Origin: Micrasema longulum
Lineage: Eukaryota > Arthropoda > Insecta > Trichoptera > Brachycentridae
Assembly (NCBI GenBank): GCA_022494885.1
Contig: JAGVSM010002716.1
Coordinates: forward strand, 62,001-126,000
Direction: 5' to 3'
Length of the DNA: 64,000 nucleotides
The notes below the pieces were generated by a model, which worked only from the letters and a program-made list of their open reading frames with translations, had not been told where the DNA came from and searched no databases. Of this stretch, positions 57,901 to 64,000 are shown one piece after another. How positions within the stretch are numbered: the first letter of the stretch is position 1; each line of letters opens with the position of its first letter. A program made the position numbers and the translations under genes.

Positions 57901-59455
57901 CTTTCAAAACATTGCCCTAATTTAGTGGTTTGTTTTTACAGTGCGTTAGAAAACATTTTTGTAACCAAATTCCCGTAGGGTCTAAGTTCCTCATTATCAG
58001 GATTTTTGCATATCCGGATAATGTCTGGCACTCAACCGGTTAGTTGGAGTTTTACTATACATACTAAAAAAAATGGTTTGTTTGCAAACAAACAAAAACG
58101 AGATAAAACGAAAACATTCGTGCTTATATGAAGCGTAAAAAAGCTTTTTACAGTAAAAGCTTAGTTAAACTCAAAAAATGGGTACCTATATAAGTATAGT
58201 TAAGACCAGGCATGGACAACCTTTTTTTAGTCTCGGCCAGATTGTCAATTTTTCTCTGAGTTGCGGACCGGAATATCAAAATAACTAGCCACACATATAA
58301 AACATGTATAGGTTCTAGCAGTCAGCAAACACCGTATAAAAATAAATTACAGTAATTAAAGCAAAATTAATAATTCTTGTGATGCAATCCAGATTTAAAT
58401 ATTTTTTTGATAAATAACTGCATTCCCATATAGTCCAGTAAAATTATATGTAACATTACATACATACCTACTAACATTTATCAATTTCCTCTAAAATCGG
58501 ATTTAATTCTTCACATGTTTACGCACTCTGGATTAAAATCATATCCATGCTCCGGTTGTACTTATTCAAGTTCTCGCAATTTACTGACGCATTTTGGATC
58601 AAAACTCCACATTTCCGTAGGCCGGGGGTTGAGATGTAGTTGAGACGTTTAGAGCAGGGTGAAAATAATCAAATGAATTTACTAATCGAATGATCTAGGG
58701 GGGGGGGAGTGGGGGTTAGTGCCAAATCTTCAAAAATATATTTTGCTACCGCCCCCCTCCGATCCTGATGGCATTCGCCAGCCAGATATTTTTCAAGTAA
58801 TACTGTCTGTTCGAAATCAAAAGAATTTATTGGTTTCAAAGTAACTAACTTTCATCGAATGATTTCGTTTCGTTAAGTAGGATTACAAATTCATTCGAAA
58901 GAATTACTGCGCTCGGACTTTCACTTAAAAAAAGGAATAACCCGCTAAGCCTCTATTGTAGAAGTTTTCAGCATCAGGTAGGAAAGAAAATAAGTTTATG
59001 AATAATACACCACAACCCAGACCAATTCAGAAAAAGCTTTGATGGATTTTTCTTTGTAACTGTTAGGAATCGAACCCGCGATGCCAGTTTCACGGTTGGC
59101 CGTCTTACCAACTGCGCCACGGCGTCTGTCGAAATTCGAATAAACTTAGTAATTGAATGCATTCGATTATTTTCATTCGAATAAATCATCTCTAATAGAG
59201 TAATGTGATCAAAAGTGACTATTTAGGCACTCCGTGTTACATTATTATAGTAAATCATACATGCTTGGAAAACCGAGAGAAAATAAGAACTTCTTTTAAT
59301 AAATTTATTTTTAAAAAATCTCAAAGGTTTTGTACATGTACGAGTCTAATTATTATTGTATAATCTACATTGTGACGTATGATATTAGACTAAGAGTTAA
59401 GTAGGTATATTATAAAATATTACTTACAATTCAACAGCACCTTAGATTTTGACAT
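45771..59455 (-). CDS. Gcat: 2-amino-3-ketobutyrate CoA ligase / glycine C-acetyltransferase (8 exons, complete)
   Basis: Coding exons on the - strand: 59455-59428, 54274-54081, 52614-52513, 51275-51068, 50102-49922, 49616-49424, 49252-49075, 45928-45771 (TGA). The total is 1242 nt, 413 residues; human GCAT is 419. All introns are GT-AG and phases fit exactly (1,0,0,1,2,0,1). The enzyme is a fold-type I PLP enzyme of the alpha-oxoamine synthase family. It cleaves 2-amino-3-ketobutyrate with CoA to glycine and acetyl-CoA, after threonine dehydrogenase. Visible landmarks are [10 protein letters not shown] (about residues 63-72), [14 protein letters not shown] (91-104), [10 protein letters not shown] (151-160), DECHATG (225-231, Asp for the pyridine nitrogen), [10 protein letters not shown] with PLP lysine K259, and FSYPVVP near the end. 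The first ~20 residues are rich in Lys/Arg/Ser without acids, consistent with a mitochondrial presequence. No broken motif is seen. Identity is near certain; only exon 1 rests on splice and phase logic alone. Confidence 0.96.
46232..46800 (-). mobile_element. RTE-like LINE C-terminus interrupted by a SINE
   Basis: [20 protein letters not shown] and [10 protein letters not shown] (46232-46500), then upstream coding remnants at 46613-46800. The gap at 46501-46612 is a 3' half of SINE family A. Lies in GCAT intron 7. Confidence 0.75.
46501..46612 (-). mobile_element. SINE family A, 3' half
   Basis: On the - strand: TTCACCACTGTAATTGGGCT, CCTGGCCTGTTGTGGTGC and a (AAATAAAT) tail. 5' truncated; younger than the RTE copy it splits. 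Confidence 0.75.
47391..47795 (+). mobile_element. CR1-like LINE C-terminal fragment
   Basis: Degenerate reading: [47 protein letters not shown], with stops. This is a hallmark CR1/L2-group segment. In GCAT intron 7, antisense to the gene. Confidence 0.75.
47803..48278 (+). mobile_element. RTE LINE 3' end with (GAT)n tail
   Basis: [58 protein letters not shown], then frameshifted remnants and GATGATGATGATAATGATGA. The tail matches that of SINE family B. Confidence 0.85.
48360..48540 (+). mobile_element. SINE family B copy
   Basis: GCGTTTGCC-like ACACATTTGCCTACCAT, B box GGTTCAATTCCCGG, and CTGGCACCTGAAGCGTAAGA. Degenerate A box. Confidence 0.65.
49075..49252 (-). CDS. Gcat: GCAT exon 7
   Basis: 59 codons plus one base, carrying the [20 protein letters not shown] motif of the small C-terminal domain. 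Donor A|GTAAGT. Confidence 0.95.
49424..49616 (-). CDS. Gcat: GCAT exon 6 (PLP lysine)
   Basis: Encodes [20 protein letters not shown] with the Schiff-base lysine, then [15 protein letters not shown]. The acceptor ACATAG has a weak pyrimidine tract; the donor is AAG|GTATAA. Confidence 0.96.
49922..50102 (-). CDS. Gcat: GCAT exon 5
   Basis: Starts in phase 1 and ends in phase 2 (GGACG|GTTAGC). Encodes DGVFSMDG and [15 protein letters not shown], including the PLP-binding Asp and neighbouring His. Confidence 0.96.
50563..50690 (-). mobile_element. SINE family B, 3' part
   Basis: On the - strand: TTCATTGTCTGGCACCTGGA, GCAGTGCCCTATGCACCATT. In GCAT intron 4. Confidence 0.65.
50778..50930 (+). 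mobile_element. SINE family D copy
   Basis: GGCGCCATGGCGCAGTTAAT, a degenerate B box GCAGGTTCGATTTAAG, then AAGAAAAAAATCCAAGAAAG. Related to 58985-59128. Confidence 0.6.
51068..51275 (-). CDS. Gcat: GCAT exon 4
   Basis: 69 codons plus one base. Encodes the [17 protein letters not shown] and [16 protein letters not shown] motifs of the cofactor-binding domain. Confidence 0.96.
51658..52043 (+). repeat. MITE family 1, full-length reference copy
   Basis: TGTTTATATTAACATATTAC... at the left is inverted at the right as ...GTAATATGTTAATATAAACA, with about 60-bp TIRs including GAGATGAAGAACATT and AGAGAAGGTAATAT. 386 bp, non-coding. In GCAT intron 3. Confidence 0.85.
52235..52445. repeat. 41-bp minisatellite, 5 copies
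   Basis: Units share ATGGTAGTGCTCACAGAATA and GTTATCTGTTATAG. Copies differ from each other by several bases. In GCAT intron 3, about 70 bp from exon 3. Confidence 0.8.
52513..52614 (-). CDS. Gcat: GCAT exon 3
   Basis: 34 codons ending GTQLIHK, acceptor TTTTTTTCAG, donor AAG|GTAAAT. Carries the conserved [14 protein letters not shown] motif of the family. Confidence 0.95.
53279..54037. repeat. MITE with AATTGAGGAC ends in GCAT intron 2
   Basis: AATTGAGGACCGTTTTCACA on the left is mirrored by TTAAAACAGTCCTCAATT on the right, the arms continuing about 40 bp (CTACAAAA). Internal CAAARCGAAATATCTAC words recur. The right end is only 44 bp from the exon 2 donor. Confidence 0.65.
54081..54274 (-). 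CDS. Gcat: GCAT exon 2
   Basis: Encodes [16 protein letters not shown] through [11 protein letters not shown], closely matching the N-terminal part of animal GCAT. The acceptor is ATATTTCAG and the donor GCT|GTGAGT. The open frame continues upstream of the acceptor without homology, which places the intron boundary. Confidence 0.95.
54870..55180. repeat. Foldback element related to 2597-2910 (degenerate)
   Basis: ACAGGGTGTTCTTTAAAC, CATCCGAAACCACAATGATC on the left; GATCATCGTAATTTCGGATG and GGGTTTAATGAACACC on the right. The GC-rich centre is mostly lost. Confidence 0.6.
55276..55525 (+). mobile_element. SINE family B copy with (GAT)n tail
   Basis: CGTGGTGTAATTGTCAGCGC, GCGTTTGCCTACCATGCAAG, CTGGTACCTGAAGCGTAAGA, CAGTGCCCTATGCACCATTA, ending GGGAATGATGATGATT. 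Confidence 0.8.
55607..56250 (-). repeat. MITE family 2 copy split by a palindromic element
   Basis: GGAAGTTCGGTGG at the left and GGGCTGAACTTCC at the right, with reverse-orientation family landmarks (GACTAGTGACGTCGTTCAAA). Interrupted at 55958-56200. Confidence 0.75.
55958..56200. mobile_element. 243-bp near-perfect palindrome, PIF/Harbinger-like MITE
   Basis: AGCTAGGGTTTCCTAGGACA is inverted as TGTCCTAGGAAACCCTAGCT; nearly all of each ~115-bp arm pairs. TAA flanks both sides (55955-55957, 56201-56203), and the uninterrupted family-2 sequence elsewhere has a single TAA there, which shows a 3-bp target duplication. TWA duplications are characteristic of PIF/Harbinger; the assignment is inferred from this alone. 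Confidence 0.8.
57037..57388 (+). repeat. MITE family 2 copy
   Basis: GATGAGGAACTTCAGCCCTA, CGACGTCACTAGTTCATATA, GAACTTGAGACGTCACATGC, ending CACTGAACTTCCTCATT. GCAT intron 1. Confidence 0.8.
57389..58000. other. GCAT intron 1, nothing named except a MITE end
   Basis: AT-rich; 57935-57998 ends TAAGTTCCTCATTAT and resembles a family-2 right end. Confidence 0.4.
58000..58058 (-). mobile_element. Solo pogo/Tigger-like terminal fragment
   Basis: On the - strand, AGTAAAACTCCAACTAACCG then GACATTATCCGGATATG, typical wording of pogo/Tigger ends. TA flanks the outer end. No partner end was found. Confidence 0.5.
58205..58650. mobile_element. Possible degenerate hAT-type MITE
   Basis: CAGGCATGGACAACCTTTTT resembles common hAT ends; a partner GGCCGGGGGTTGAGAT lies near 58622. 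No target duplication could be confirmed. Confidence 0.3.
58985..59128 (-). mobile_element. tRNA-derived SINE, family D
   Basis: On the - strand: CGTGGCGCAGTTGGTAAGAC (A box) and GCGGGTTCGATTCCTAAC (B box), then AAAAATCCATCAAAGC and GGTCTGGGTTGTGGTGTA. Near the 3' side of GCAT exon 1. Confidence 0.7.
59428..59455 (-). CDS. Gcat: GCAT exon 1 (28 nt, start codon)
   Basis: On the - strand the sequence CGCGATGTCAAAATC is followed after 28 nt by a consensus GTAAGT donor. The leftover T joins the TG of exon 2 to give Leu, in frame with the conserved enzyme. It encodes MSKSKVLLN, a basic start that suits mitochondrial import. The intron to exon 2 is 5153 bp. Alternative upstream starts within the intron cannot be excluded without cDNA. 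Confidence 0.7.
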
Positions 59456-59760
59456 CGCGAATTGAAATCTAATTGCGAACGTAATTGTTGGATATAAATA
59501 TTTTATTGTAAATTAGTTACTCCTTAATGTCACTGCTATATTTCACAAGATATTTATTTGTAGGATATGACCAATGTTTAAACTTTTAACTGCTCGAACG
59601 TTTGCACCGCAAGCAGACAGGAGCAATCGACGGAGTCTGTAATGACCTCCAGCCAGTAAATACTTAAAACCTGTTAGTCGCACTGTACATGAGCTACAAT
59701 TCCTACAATTATTTAATCATAAAAAAGTGAGCCGGAATTGACTTCTCGACTTGCCCACTA
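59456..59760 (-). promoter_or_regulatory. Presumed GCAT 5' UTR/promoter region
   Basis: This lies directly upstream of the GCAT start. It is less repetitive than its surroundings, but I see no unmistakable TATA or initiator element. Assigned by position only. Confidence 0.3.
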
Positions 59761-60162
59761 CTATCACAGAACATAGTTAAATTTGACAGCGACAGGTTGC
59801 AAAAACAAAAAATAAACATACCACGCGTCTAACAATCTGATTTTGGAATATTATGTTTTCACTACCTAGATTCTAAATAGAATCAAACAAGTATATTGTA
59901 GTGTCTCGTTTTCATTATAAATTACAAGTCGTCCATTGAAAACAATGCTGAAATGACACATTTTTTCAACAAATATAACGGAATATGTTACCACACCAAA
60001 CATATTAACACCTAATCAAATAGGTAACAAAAGCAAATTATGGGCCTAAACAAATACTGCTCAATAACAAAATATTCAAATAATTTTCGATGTAGCAACA
60101 CTCAATTTGTTTTTGAAAAAAAAAAGTATGGATCGGTAATCGATTGTACTATCTGTAATGCG

Positions 60163-60557
60163 AAAGTTCAGAGCTACGGGAAATTCGATGTAAAAAATGT
60201 TTTTCAACGCGCGGTAAATATTATAGCATTTAATTATTATACGGCGAAGTTTCTCGAATCTTTACTACTGACTCGAAAAATTAATAAAAATGAACTACTT
60301 TAAACAACGTCATTAGTTCTTCGAAATCAACCAATGATAGTGCTGTGATAGATTTTCGGTTATCGGAAAGTCAATTCACCAATCAGAACAACTCATCGAG
60401 GAGAACTTATGACGTCACAGGGGGAATAATGTGAAAATCACAAAACTTAAAAAAATTATAGTGCTGATAATGCAATAGATAAAAAAAAATAGTCTTAGTT
60501 TGATAGTCAATTATCAAATTAAAACATTAAAAAAACCTCTGAACTTCCTCATTGAGC
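60163..60557 (+). repeat. MITE family 2 copy
   Basis: AAAGTTCAGAGCTACGGGAA, AACGTCATTAGTTCTTCG, GAACTTATGACGTCACAGGG, TTAGTTTGATAGTC, ending CTGAACTTCCTCATTGAG. Confidence 0.75.
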
Positions 60558-60724
60558 ATGTTTAGAAAGAAAAAATGTTCACATATTCTATTTTTTACAC
60601 AAAATACTTAATTTTACTTTGTGGATAAAATTGAAGATAAATGTTAACTTTATATTGTAATACTGTCCCTGGGGGTGTTTTCTTGGTTTTGGGGTATTTT
60701 TTATTAGCCCTTTAAGACATTCAT

Positions 60725-60892
60725 ACCTTGTTCAGATTGTGATTCCGTCGTAGAAAGCATTGCGGATTCACAGAGGTCTGAAGTTCAAACCTTGCTCTAC
60801 AACCACTTGATTCCCATTTTCTATAGAATTGAGTTATCATAATTATTTGAAAACGGCCCTTAAATGGAAATATTTGGGTAAGCTAGAAGAGC
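60725..60892 (+). mobile_element. SINE family C copy (+)
   Basis: AGGTCTGAAGTTCAAACCTT, CTTGATTCCCATTTTCTATA, TTAAATGGAAATATTTGGGT. Tail-to-tail with the next entry. Confidence 0.6.
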
Positions 60893-61015
60893 ACAATTTC
60901 ATGGCCCATTCTTAATGAGTTGTAAATAACTTACTATTAGAAAATGGGAATCAAGTTGCGACAGAATGGGGGCTCGAAACTCGGACCTCCGGTCACAACC
61001 TGATTTAGATTGGTC
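60893..61015 (-). mobile_element. SINE family C copy (-)
   Basis: On the - strand: GGAGGTCCGAGTTTCGAGCC, CAACTTGATTCCCATTTTCT, TAATAGTAAGTTATTTACAA. Confidence 0.6.
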
Positions 61016-62140
61016 CTGTGATGACTGAAGAACACTATATCATTATTTCTAAGTGGAATTTTCTGCTAGATTTCAGGGACATTGTTTATAATTTTGAAGA
61101 TGCAGATTAAGTTTACATTAAATCTCCATTCCGCAAGAAAAGTAATTCTTTTCTGTGCTCAGTTTTAATGATGCGATGTAAAACATATTCATCTTTGTCT
61201 TTTCGTAGATCTGACGATCTGTTCTTCTCAGACTACTCAATCTGCAAGGATGAGGCCTAACTATCCTTCCACCGCTTAGAGGGTTTCCAGGCGGATGCCG
61301 ACCAGAAGACAATTCCTCGGCTGCTGTGGTCACCACTGCCCATTCTGTTTATGTGGTCTCTTCCATCTGTATCTGTTCCATATATCGTCAATTTCGCATG
61401 TTTTGCAGACAAAAACAGATTCAAGATGATTAATATGAACAGCATTTGAAGAAACATTAAAAATGTCAAGGCTGTGATTCCCAGCTCGGTTGATATGAAG
61501 TATTTATTTGCAACGATAGCACGATTCTAAACGCTTTCCTTTCTAGGGAGCAGAGAAAGCGTTGCTAGCGTGTAATTTACATACTAATTCAAAGAGCGTT
61601 CAGATTCACATTGCTGGTGTTATTCCATTTCAATATTGTATAATCTGCTGATTTTCTTGCTTCCGTATAACAAATAACAATATATTGGCTTACCAGTTTG
61701 ATGTCTGTACGCCACCGAGTTCAGGTGTAGAAAAGAGAAACAGTATAAACACATTGTTTTTTGTAAAAGTTCTTTATTTTCGCGTAATGTAAAATTTATA
61801 AATGAAGAAGTATACAAAACCTTAAACCTCATACGATACATAGAAATTATTGTTTTTAAAAAAATATTGCGCAATATTTAAGGCAATTTATTTATTGACA
61901 AGATTCTTGAAAGAAACAATTTTGCAAAGTAAGATGTCTTAATTTATTATTACCTACAAAAGGAGTTTAAGAGACATATTCTTAAAGAAGGACTGGATTA
62001 TTATCAATCATATTTAATTCCTTTTCTGTATAAAAATACAGTTCTGTATATAAAATAGAACCATAACCTTGGATGAGTGCTTTCGACTCAATGGCTAGTT
62101 TAAGGTAAAAATCCTGAAAAAAGAAACCAATCGCAGATAA
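61016..62140. other. Intergenic, unidentified fragments
   Basis: - strand frames at 61118-61469 (GRDHINRMGSGDHSSR, SASAWKPSKRWKDS) look like an old retroelement end, but I could not place the family. Confidence 0.3.
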
Positions 62141-62147
62141 TTCCACC

Positions 62148-62215
62148 TCGTGCGATAGTGGTTGATGCGTTTGCTTATTATTGAGGTATGGGTTTGATTC
62201 TCTTGTACAGTCTTC
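62148..62215 (+). mobile_element. SINE family B head
   Basis: CGTGCGATAGTGGTTGATGC with GCGTTTGC, then GGTTTGATTCTCTTG. Only the tRNA-like part remains. Confidence 0.55.
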
Positions 62216-62591
62216 TCTTTCTTATGGAATAATTGGTTGGAAAGGAGTCTATAATAATCACACTAAGCCTTTAGAAACCGTACAAAAACTAATTATTAAA
62301 ATTATACTTCATAAAAATTCAACTTTTCCCTCCAACTAATTATTTCAGGAATTTTTTTTGGTAATACGTTGGTATTAAACATGTGAGATGCTTAAAACAG
62401 AGAATTTCAGTTTATTGCTAAATGGTAACCATAATATTTATAGACAAAATCAACAGTTATTATTTGAATGGTAAAATGGTATCCATAGTGTCAACATTGA
62501 AGAGAAAAAGGAAAATATTTATTTATCAGAATTCGAAACTTAGAAAGTATTATGTTTGTAGCATTTATTATAATTTTCCTTAAGTGTTATA

Positions 62592-63499
62592 CAGTAAAAC
62601 CTGGTTTTTCATTCCTCAATTTTACGTTTTCCCGCTTTTTACGCCGAAATTAAAGGTCCCAATTTTTCCATACATTCTCATTCAAATATCCCCCCCAATT
62701 AACGTTTTTGTGTTTTTCATAACCCCGGTTTTCCATAGAAATTTTTTAAAAAACTCATTCAATCTGTCAAAAGACGTCGAGCTGCGCGCCGCCGCATGAA
62801 TGCAAAATAAAATCGAGGCATGTAAAAAAAAATGTAAATTACTGTCTCAAACTAAATTCAAAGTAGGTGCAGTGTAATTGACTATTTTGTCGAAGTGTCT
62901 AATTTTGACATTTTACTAAATTGTGACATGCAGTTGACGCATGCTTAGGAAGAATAAAATCTTTATATCAATAAATTACTACGCAGAAAGTTTAAACATT
63001 TGGCAATAGAAATATTACTTGAAGTTATAAACATAATGTGAAAAGAAGATATTTAAACAGTTATCATAAAAGTGTGAAACATTTTTGCCGCGATGTAAAT
63101 GACAGTTGAATATTTGTGTTACCCAATACTAAAAAAAGTGATACCATATGGTACATAAATAAAATTTCCCAATATTTAGGGGAAAAACCATTGTATGTAT
63201 TTTATGCAAATTCAAATTTTCATGTTTTTAACATGTTTTTTTAAAATTCAATGAAAAAAAACACATAGTATTGATTGAAAAAATACAAAACATTTTTATA
63301 CAATCATAGGTAAATATTAATAATCCCCAATTACGGCACTTTTTAAAAAATGTCTGCAGCATATTTAGTATAGTCTAGTACAATAAATATATTTTGATGT
63401 AATTTCCTTTTTTCTACACATTTTTCTTATTTTGGCGTTTTCCTCAGTTTTACACTTTTTTGTTGCTCCCTAGAAAAACATAAAACAGGGGTTTTACTG
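62592..63499. mobile_element. 908-bp pogo/Tigger-like (Tc1/mariner) non-autonomous element
   Basis: CAGTAAAACCTGG at the left and its inverse GGGGTTTTACTG at the right, each flanked by TA (62590-62591, 63500-63501). The CAGTAAAACC end plus TA duplication is diagnostic of pogo/Tigger. No transposase remnant was recognised; subterminal TTTACGTTTTCCCGC-like words are repeated. Confidence 0.85.
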
Positions 63500-63501
63500 T
63501 A

Positions 63502-64000
63502 TTTATTAATTATCAGTACGAACTAGACATATATTTATTTGTTGACTTAGTGACAATATGCAATGGGGATTGAAATTGAACTAAAACTCCCTCTGGTAGA
63601 ACGAGTAATGCTTATAAGGTGCAAATTTAGACAGTCCCATCTTCCCCGTAATAACAAAGTTTGACTGTATATTAAAAAAAAAAACAATGACGGATAGGTT
63701 TCTTAACTCTTTAAAGACTGTGGTAAAAAAATCATTTGCGTGGGGTGATGTAACATCATGCCACCACAAGCAAAAGACGGAATATTCTGAAGTTCAGACA
63801 TTTGAAAAAAAAAAACATGGAGACATACTGTTTAATAATTCCTTTTCCTTGATTTATAAAAATAAACATATAATTTAGCCCTGTTACAGCAAAATAAATT
63901 GAAATCATAAATACGCCGGTCATCTTACATGCGTGCGTCCTTACTGTCAATAAAAGACTGAATCTGCTTCACACTTCACACAAACACCGGCCCAAAACAG
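63502..64000. other. Intergenic, no gene recognised
   Basis: Short open frames on both strands without family resemblance. Confidence 0.45.

Noticed and set aside
58985..59128. tRNA gene on the - strand
   Set aside because: Good A and B boxes, but followed by a SINE body related to 50.78 kb and lacking a plausible anticodon arm and acceptor pairing.

Overview
The window is animal nuclear DNA: AT-rich, with genes split by introns and a dense load of transposable elements. RTE-type and CR1/Jockey-type LINE fragments, several tRNA-derived SINE families and many short inverted-repeat elements (MITEs) point to an arthropod. An insect is most likely, and Lepidoptera is my best guess because the RTE C-terminal sequences resemble those common in moth genomes; that guess rests on memory of families, not a search.

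Two host genes are well supported and they converge. On the + strand (33996-42045) an eight-exon gene encodes a predicted ~425-residue type II membrane protein: a basic N-terminus, one transmembrane helix, then a coiled-coil lumenal or extracellular region with seven N-glycosylation sequons. Its N-terminus resembles vertebrate EFCAB14, but no EF-hand was found. Exon 1 contains a +1 frame conflict in a GC-rich stretch. On the - strand (59455 down to 45771) an eight-exon gene encodes a complete 413-residue 2-amino-3-ketobutyrate CoA ligase (glycine C-acetyltransferase, GCAT/KBL). This is the mitochondrial PLP enzyme that finishes threonine breakdown to glycine and acetyl-CoA. All splice phases join cleanly and the 28-nt first coding exon was found about 5.15 kb upstream of exon 2.

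Layout. 1-33900: no host gene recognised; LINE 3' ends, RTE fragments, SINEs, MITEs, a 23-bp tandem array (10.0-10.3 kb), a GTGTGG hexanucleotide array (29.98-30.12 kb) and a hAT element nested in a LINE tail (31.96-32.84 kb). 33900-42050: the EFCAB14-like gene, whose introns hold a MITE, an RTE 3' end and an internally deleted mariner. 42050-45770: convergent intergenic space. 45771-59455: the GCAT gene, its introns filled with RTE/CR1 pieces, SINEs, MITEs, a 41-bp minisatellite and a nested 243-bp palindromic element with a TAA target duplication. 59456-64000: GCAT upstream region with an inverted SINE pair and a 908-bp pogo/Tigger-like element flanked by TA.

The two host genes show no obvious functional link. 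The most informative novelty is in the repeats: a MITE end that grew into a tandem array, hammerhead-like RNA modules with compensating stem changes, and a SINE family that shares its (GAT)n tail with a resident RTE LINE.
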